Below, in pieces: positions 51,801 through 56,131 of a stretch of 56,131 bases of DNA. This stretch comes from CAZAXU01 sp964489245. GTDB taxonomy: Bacteria; Bacteroidota; Bacteroidia; Flavobacteriales; Flavobacteriaceae. Positions within the stretch are counted from its first letter, which is position 1. Every line of letters begins with the position of its first letter. The notes below the pieces were generated by a model, which saw only the letters and a program-made list of their open reading frames with translations, was not told where the DNA came from and made no database searches. The stretch is taken from positions 1 to 56,131 of the forward strand of contig CAZAXU010000006.1 in NCBI GenBank assembly GCA_964489245.1. The letters are read 5' to 3'. A program made the position numbers and the translations under genes.

Positions 51801-51991
51801 TTGGCTTTGATGTTGTAATTGCCATCAAAATCTGTTGCCGTTCCGGATTTTTGTCCTTTGACAATAATATTTACGCCTGGCAAGGGTTCACCTGTTTCGT
51901 CGGTGACCTTACCGTTTATTCCTTTGTCTTGTGCAAAAGTAATTTGTGTAAGACTCAAGAATAAAATCAGTAGTGCTTTAATCTTATTCAT
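48845..51991 (-). CDS. SusC/RagA-family TonB-dependent outer-membrane transporter
   Basis: This 1048-residue protein has a signal peptide (ending TFAQD) and a carboxypeptidase-regulatory-like domain at about residues 25-100 (GKVTDETGEPLPGVNIIVKG). A TonB plug with the SusC signature IDLNPDDIETVTVLKGAAAAALYG lies near 215-240, followed by a 22-strand barrel ending SYSFGVKVGF. Together with SusD it imports a ligand such as an oligosaccharide or peptide using energy from TonB. It is the first gene of the pair, with a good promoter at 52032-52062. Confidence 0.95.
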   Translation of the reverse strand: MNKIKALLILFLSLTQITFAQDKGINGKVTDETGEPLPGVNIIVKGQKSGTATDFDGNYNIKANTGDVLVFSYVGYKTVERKVGSSNTINVKMTESSQRLNQVVVTALGIKKEEKSLGYASQQVKFDELKQTNENALSNLQGQVSGVQITQSSGAVGGGIDILIRGVKSLDASINNQPLIIVDGLRISNDISAANILPSAGTNAPSSSEQFSFANRGIDLNPDDIETVTVLKGAAAAALYGVDAANGAIIVTTKKGKKGKPQFSISSKFSMNNVNKYVKLQDKYREGWGGVANITADPNNPNIDPVQHRGYGPEKEYWLLNGATKTFAFYTWGPKYEDDNDPTMKFHNIYRDFFKTGMGNNLNFSVRGGQEKYNYYLSVGRNTNSGIVPNTDFNKTNFRIKANYKLTENFDIQVGAAYTNSKGQLPNNGDKSIMSSMSYWSPSVDVNDYLLPNGKQKNYTPYWIDNPRYFAETSNLKTDVDRIISSIGINWGIADNLNLSYRVSIDNFVDTRNRFVPSDLDVGTQVQGFIIDQSLRSNAINSLLLLKYDFNLNEDAKFTLIGGNEITTKKKSFESIRGEKLIIPGYNNISNTTNLFPYSRSIGKNRAGVFSEIDFSYKDRFFINATARNDWSSALPEKNRSFFYPSVNVSYLFNNLIDPDGEFFSFGKVRVSWANVGKDAPEGKLGRRYYLNDYFGTGGIVLESNEGDLNMKPENQTTTEFGADLRFFGNRLRIDYTYYDNLNTNLIAKTQLPASTGVGYLWTNVGSLRNVGHELLLSAKIIKTNNLNWSTTLNWSTNKGTVENISDKIEHIIYANSGWPGVTSMVKKGDAPGTLYGYKWKYNENGDRIIGANGFPIIDTSEKVVVGNAFPDWVASLQNSVGYKGLNLSFLLEYKKGGEVYDAGQRNAIRDGNLKITEFRYENTILEGVQDDGNGGWKPNTKEVYIDEGYYRSSSKYNRASEILVQDASWVKLRNISLSYKLPKKLLSKSFLNNIELNVSGNNFLLWTPFRGFDPEGSQFSAGSNSYGFTGLNIPLTQSYSFGVKVGF

Positions 51992-52031
51992 AATTGCGTT
52001 TTTAGTTAGTAAATTAGTTATTAAAATCCAC

Positions 52032-52062
52032 TAAAGATAATAAAAATATTATTCCGTGCAAA
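52032..52062 (-). promoter_or_regulatory. Promoter of the susC-susD pair
   Basis: On the minus strand TTTG (52062-52059) and TATCTTTA (52039-52032) are separated by 19 bases; the last base of the -7 box is A instead of G. The start codon lies about 40 bases downstream at 51991. Confidence 0.6.
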
Positions 52063-52226
52063 TGACATCCTGAACGAGAACTCTATTTTAACGTTTTTTT
52101 TGTCTAAAAATCAATATAATTTGTCTTGATCTGTGATTTTGATAATAAGAAAAAAATTAGGGATTATGCATTGAAAAAATGTTTTGGAGATGTTGATTGA
52201 ATAGTTTTTTATTTTCTTATCTTCCG

Positions 52227-54416
52227 TCAGTTTTTTTTCATCTCATAAGAAGCATCTAAAAACTTGACGAGTTCCAGTCTTAGATAGGCGGTGATTTCCT
52301 TGTCAGGTTTATGTTCTTTGAGCATTTTCTTTATTTTTTTCAGGTGTATTTTTTTAAAGTCCGCAAAAAAGTTTTTACTTTTTCTGAGTTCGTCAAAAGT
52401 TACTTGTTCCAGTCGCTTCATAATCCATTTATGTTTGTTGTAGATGGTTTCTTTTCTCTTTAATTCGGCAATATCCTCCGGATTCTTTTTTGCAGATGAA
52501 TTAATCTTTGCCAAGATATTGAGATAGCCCGTTTTGATTTTTTCGTCTGCTTGCAGGGTTTCGTCATAAAGTGTTTTAATGCTTTCCAAGACATGGTTTT
52601 GATATTTTTTTTCAATGGAAAGACTTTTTGTTTTTTCTGTCGGAATTTTATTTTGTTTCGGTTTTTTGATGTTTTTTCTTTTGGATTCGGCATTTTTCTT
52701 ATTGTTCAAAACATCAAAAGAATAGGTATATCCGAAATTGATTCGAAGTTCATTGATATTTGCTTGATTTTCGGTGTTTTTGATTAAATTTATAGCGTTC
52801 AGATTGAATTGATGTTTGTTCATTATGAGCGCAAGTCTCATTCTCAGGTTGATGATATTTGTGTTGGTGCCGTTAGTGTTATTGTTATTGTAGCCGGTTG
52901 CCACCGATGTGTTCAACTTGTTGTCAAAAAATCTTTTTCCAAGGCTTATGACACCTCCCCAACCTGATCCGTCTGAAATTCCCATATCGTTATAGATATA
53001 GTTGAACGATCCGGTGATATTTAATTTTTTTTCGGGGAATCCTATGTTGTAAGACGAAATCAAATTGTGGAAATTGTTTTCTTGTTCCGGAGCAATAATG
53101 CCGCCCTGTTCGTTGATGGTGGAAGCCAAAGAATAATTGATATTGATACTTTGATTTTTTTTCTTGTTTTGAGATAAAATCAAATTGGCATTGAAATTGG
53201 CATTTTGTGACAACTGCTTGTAGTCCAATTTTCTTATCTCATCGGGTGTGGTATTGATGTTGTTTATGTTGTTCAGTTTGTTGAGTATTTTATTGGTGTA
53301 GGTTGAGAAATTGGAGTAGTTTCCGGTGATGGTCAGTTTTTCAGAGGCTTGGAGTCTTAGGTTTATGGCGCCTACCATTCGGTTTGTAGACAATAACTTG
53401 CTGAAATTCAGATTGTCTTTTTGATATCCTATATTGAAGGTTAGATTCAGTTTATTGTTAAACATAGGTTTTGAAGCATTTAGTGTAATATTTTCCAAGT
53501 CGTTGTTAAAATAGTAAGCTCCTAAAGTTTGATATCCCGGATCTATGCGTTCATAAGCAAGGCTGACCATGGTTTTTTCTATTTTATAGTTGATACCGGA
53601 TTTGAATGCGGTATAATATTCCGTAGAATTTTTGGCATCGAAAAGTAGTCCGCTGAGTCCTTGTTTGTTTGTAGGGTTTGCAGATGCACGTAAATCTTGT
53701 GTGACGGCAGATGATGCATATTCTACTTTGAGTTGCAAGTCTTTTAATATTTTTATTTTTCCTTCTATGCTCAGGGCTAAGTTTTCTTTAGGTAGTACAT
53801 TTTTTTCCTCGGGGATAACACGCAGAGAACTGATATTGTCTTTAGCATAAAAACCGGTTATGGCAATTTGATATCCATCTTTTTCATATCCGATTTTGGA
53901 GCCGTATCCCATTCTGTTAAAAGCAGGAATGCTGTGAATATTGTTGTCGTCTTCAGTGGCTTTAAGCAGTCTGCCTGCCATAACGCCAAATTTGATGCCG
54001 CCACTGAGATTCAATTCCAATCCGCCGCCGGTGAATTGATGTCCGTTAAGCGTATAAGGCGAAAAATTCATGCTGACATCTCCAATATGTGCAGTTATCC
54101 AACGATATTTCGGATGCAAACTTAATCGATTAAAATTGAAAGGAATACGATATGTGAAATTATCGCCTTGATTGGAATAACTATAGCTGACAGGCATGTT
54201 GAATTGATAAAAACCAAAGTTCAGGTTGCCCTGAAAAAAATAAGTAAACGGCAGCAAAGCATTGTCGGGGCGATTGGTATCAAAGTATATAAAATTAGAC
54301 GATACGCCTCCGCTTAGTTTAAATGCCTGCCCTTTGCTCAGCGTGGCGATATCAATGTTTTGGGCAAACAGGCTTGTTATAGACACTATTAATATGATGC
54401 TTAATTGTTTTTTCAT
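52227..54416 (-). CDS. Predicted outer-membrane beta-barrel with Lys-rich C-terminal helical domain
   Basis: This 729-residue protein has a signal peptide (MKKQLSIILIVSITSLFAQ). About 550 residues of alternating amphipathic strands typical of an outer-membrane barrel follow (for example FQGNLNFGFYQFNMPVSYSY, LQLKVEYASSAVTQ, LNLTFNIGYQKDNLNF). From about residue 570 the protein changes to a Lys/Glu-rich helical region of some 160 residues (KRKNIKKPKQNK, then long helices to KFLDASYEMKKN). I do not recognise a named family. Porins normally end in a membrane strand with a terminal aromatic, so this tail is probably periplasmic. The function is unknown. Confidence 0.7.
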   Translation of the reverse strand: MKKQLSIILIVSITSLFAQNIDIATLSKGQAFKLSGGVSSNFIYFDTNRPDNALLPFTYFFQGNLNFGFYQFNMPVSYSYSNQGDNFTYRIPFNFNRLSLHPKYRWITAHIGDVSMNFSPYTLNGHQFTGGGLELNLSGGIKFGVMAGRLLKATEDDNNIHSIPAFNRMGYGSKIGYEKDGYQIAITGFYAKDNISSLRVIPEEKNVLPKENLALSIEGKIKILKDLQLKVEYASSAVTQDLRASANPTNKQGLSGLLFDAKNSTEYYTAFKSGINYKIEKTMVSLAYERIDPGYQTLGAYYFNNDLENITLNASKPMFNNKLNLTFNIGYQKDNLNFSKLLSTNRMVGAINLRLQASEKLTITGNYSNFSTYTNKILNKLNNINNINTTPDEIRKLDYKQLSQNANFNANLILSQNKKKNQSININYSLASTINEQGGIIAPEQENNFHNLISSYNIGFPEKKLNITGSFNYIYNDMGISDGSGWGGVISLGKRFFDNKLNTSVATGYNNNNTNGTNTNIINLRMRLALIMNKHQFNLNAINLIKNTENQANINELRINFGYTYSFDVLNNKKNAESKRKNIKKPKQNKIPTEKTKSLSIEKKYQNHVLESIKTLYDETLQADEKIKTGYLNILAKINSSAKKNPEDIAELKRKETIYNKHKWIMKRLEQVTFDELRKSKNFFADFKKIHLKKIKKMLKEHKPDKEITAYLRLELVKFLDASYEMKKN

Positions 54417-54443
54417 TTTTTTTGTTTATTGATGAACCGGTAT

Positions 54444-54478
54444 GCTGTTAGCTATTGGCTGTTGGTCTTTGGCTATTC
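54444..54478. repeat. Degenerate heptamer repeat, five units
   Basis: Five consecutive seven-base units read GCTGTTA, GCTATTG, GCTGTTG, GTCTTTG, GCTATTC. The consensus is GCTNTTG. The tract lies in the gap between the barrel gene and the AbiE pair. Similar gctattgg-type tracts occur between genes in other Bacteroidota, by my recollection. Confidence 0.7.
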
Positions 54479-54546
54479 ATTATTTATACTTTTTTCTATT
54501 TTTTTTAACTATTCTTAATTTTTTAATGATTACCACGCGAAGCTCC

Positions 54547-55548
54547 TTAATCTTCTGGACGTGTGGCATCGTAGATATTGTCTAATAGTCTTTCAATTAA
54601 ATTATTAAATGATAAACTTTTTCCGTATATCATGTTTTCTTGCATTTCTTTATAATCATTCTCATATTTTTTCAGAAAATCCCTTGGGGGTATCATACGC
54701 AATTTGTCAATTCTTAATTCCGAATAATTAACCGTTTTAATGGAGGTGAATATTTTTCTATGCGTAATTATCTCATTAAATAATTTGTTGTTTTTTAAAG
54801 CTTTCACTCCGTATTCTGTTGATAAAATTTCGCCAATATCGTATAAGTGCCTCGACATTCTATGATAACGGATTTTATCATCAGGTTTGGTAAATTCTTC
54901 GTGTAGCAAAATTAATTTTTCTAAAAAAGTTTTTTCAGGAGATATCGTTTTTACAATAAATGCATTATCGTCAAAGGAACTGCTTGGATAATATGCTGAA
55001 ATTATTGATTGTATTTCTCTATTTTCTGCGGGTTCTAATAATGAACGAGCCCCAATCTCAATCAATACTTTTTGTTTAATATATGGCAATTCACTGAAAA
55101 CCGATTTATATTCAATCTCTATAATTTCGGGGTCTTGGTCTGATATGTTTGTATTTTTTACATCAATGTTAAACAGTTGATTATCAATATTATATTTTTC
55201 GAATTCTCTTTGCAATATGTCAACCATTACAGTAGCAACGAAATCATGCGATTTTCTTCTTAATTTTCTGATTTGTCCTTTGGTTAAATCTCCTTTAAAT
55301 CCAAGATATTCACGGTTTACAGCAAGGTCTATATCTTCTGAAAAACGTTGAATTAATTTGTATGCTTTGCTCAATGATGTGCCGCCTTTAAATATCAAAT
55401 GTTTAGAAATTTCTGAATTGAAAATAAGTCGTAACACAAGTGTTACCCAAGCATCTTTTTCAATTGCTTGTGCTTGAATTCCGGTTTTAACACTCAAGTG
55501 ACGGAAGAGTTCTTGCTGTTTTTGTATGGGTAATTTAAGCCAACTCAT
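54547..55548 (-). CDS. AbiEii-family nucleotidyltransferase toxin
   Basis: This 333-residue protein is the toxin of a type IV toxin-antitoxin/abortive infection pair. The nucleotidyltransferase motif KGGTSLSKAY is at residues 54-63, followed by the metal-binding RFSEDIDL at 68-75. The downstream lysine/aspartate region EKLILLHEE...HRMSRHLYDIGEI is typical of AbiEii/COG2253 proteins. AbiEii toxins modify tRNA or other targets with nucleotides to stop growth on phage infection. It overlaps the antitoxin gene by 14 bases. Confidence 0.9.
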   Translation of the reverse strand: MSWLKLPIQKQQELFRHLSVKTGIQAQAIEKDAWVTLVLRLIFNSEISKHLIFKGGTSLSKAYKLIQRFSEDIDLAVNREYLGFKGDLTKGQIRKLRRKSHDFVATVMVDILQREFEKYNIDNQLFNIDVKNTNISDQDPEIIEIEYKSVFSELPYIKQKVLIEIGARSLLEPAENREIQSIISAYYPSSSFDDNAFIVKTISPEKTFLEKLILLHEEFTKPDDKIRYHRMSRHLYDIGEILSTEYGVKALKNNKLFNEIITHRKIFTSIKTVNYSELRIDKLRMIPPRDFLKKYENDYKEMQENMIYGKSLSFNNLIERLLDNIYDATRPED

Positions 55549-56131
55549 CTGTTATTTTTGATAAAATTTCTAACATTATTTTCTGTATCCATATGGGGGC
55601 ATTTTTTATATCTTTTTTTATTTTTTCTGTTTCTCCTGATTGTTTTATTATTATTAAAAGTTTCTGTTTTATGCTTTTATTTATATTGTTTTGATTTAAT
55701 GATTTCAGCGACTGGATAATTAAACTGCTTAACTTGCTCTCGAAATGTAAATTCTTAGGACTTGTTTTTTTGAAAACAATAGTTTGATTATCAATTTTAA
55801 TTTTTCGAGCGGAACCATCGGTTAAATAGACAACATTCATGGGTATTTGTGTTGATAATCCTAGTAAATGCCGTGCATAAGCACCGCTCGGAATTATTTT
55901 TGCTTTATCTCTTTTTGCAATAGATTTTGCAATTTCTTCTGCTGTCGGATAAAGAATTCCTAATATTTTATCAATTTTAGGATAGTAATAAATTCCTTTT
56001 GCAATTCGTATTAATATGCCTTTTGTTACTAGTCTTTGAAGTGTTTTTCTAGCCGTATCATAATTGCCATATTGTAAAAAATCCGAGACAAAAAATAATT
56101 TTCCTCGTTTTGATTTACTAACAATATTTTC
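55535..56131 (-). CDS. AbiEi-type antitoxin, DUF6088 family (5' end beyond the window)
   Basis: Read on the minus strand, the frame is open from the window edge at 56131 through an internal ATG at 55840 to the stop at 55535, so at least 198 residues belong to one protein. The visible N-terminal part is a winged helix (LFFVSDFLQYGNYDTARKTL, then LIRIAKGIYYYP). The following PSGAYARHLLGLSTQIPMNVVYLTDG is typical of DUF6088/AbiEi antitoxins. These repress their own operon and oppose the AbiEii toxin. The true start lies outside the window. Confidence 0.88.
   Translation of the reverse strand, partial: ENIVSKSKRGKLFFVSDFLQYGNYDTARKTLQRLVTKGILIRIAKGIYYYPKIDKILGILYPTAEEIAKSIAKRDKAKIIPSGAYARHLLGLSTQIPMNVVYLTDGSARKIKIDNQTIVFKKTSPKNLHFESKLSSLIIQSLKSLNQNNINKSIKQKLLIIIKQSGETEKIKKDIKNAPIWIQKIMLEILSKITDELA

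Noticed and set aside
1..56131. CRISPR arrays, insertion sequences, rRNA genes or phage genes
   Set aside because: I found no regularly spaced repeats, transposase or integrase motifs, rRNA sequence, or phage structural genes in this window.

Overview
The window is a piece of a chromosome from the phylum Bacteroidota, most likely class Flavobacteriia. The evidence is low GC, start codons with A-rich leaders instead of Shine-Dalgarno sequences, promoters of the TTG/TTTG-N19-21-TAnnTTTG type, three proteins with the C-terminal sorting domain of type IX secretion (T9SS), a SusC/SusD pair, DUF4230, and a division/cell-wall (dcw) cluster in flavobacterial gene order. I cannot name the genus or species.

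Layout. 1-3448: accessory island with a controller-methylase-endonuclease restriction-modification set, flanked by A/C-rich non-coding DNA and a possible gene remnant. 3483-9378: a DUF4230 protein, then an operon of three periplasmic parvulin/SurA-like folding factors ending in a MoxR AAA ATPase. 9375-12592: rimO and greA from a divergent promoter pair, then lhgO. 12593-13914: a non-coding stretch with an inverted repeat, tRNA-Ser and tRNA-Met, a small membrane protein, and the mraZ control region. 13915-26823: the dcw operon mraZ-rsmH-ftsL-ftsI-murE-mraY-(murD C-domain)-ftsW-murG-ftsQ-ftsA-ftsZ. 26860-32289: a YqeY-like protein, a YcxB-like protein, an M3 peptidase lipoprotein and two T9SS cargo proteins. 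32403-35283 (minus): prfB, tnaA and an arsC-like gene. 35372-39036: START-like protein, kbp, a retropepsin/PDZ protein and a lipoprotein. 39079-43252: lytic transglycosylase, PhnA-domain protein, a His-tailed unknown and hutU. 43364-54416 (minus): SDR, a large T9SS protein, SusD, SusC and an outer-membrane barrel. 54547-56131 (minus): an AbiE-type toxin-antitoxin pair running off the window.

How the genes work together. The dcw operon holds much of the machinery for peptidoglycan precursor synthesis (MurE, MraY, MurG), septal polymerisation (FtsW, FtsI) and divisome assembly (FtsL, FtsQ, FtsA, FtsZ). It departs from the usual order in two ways: murD is reduced to a free-standing C-terminal ligase domain with altered substrate-site residues, and murC is absent between murG and ftsQ. 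Both junctions are tight and show no debris, so this looks like a settled arrangement and not fresh decay. I consider it the most unusual signal in the window. The parvulin trio probably serves outer-membrane and secreted proteins such as the SusCD pair and the T9SS cargo.

Two defence-like modules sit at the ends of the window (restriction-modification on the left, AbiE on the right). prfB carries a programmed frameshift that has the canonical slip site but no upstream Shine-Dalgarno-like stimulator.
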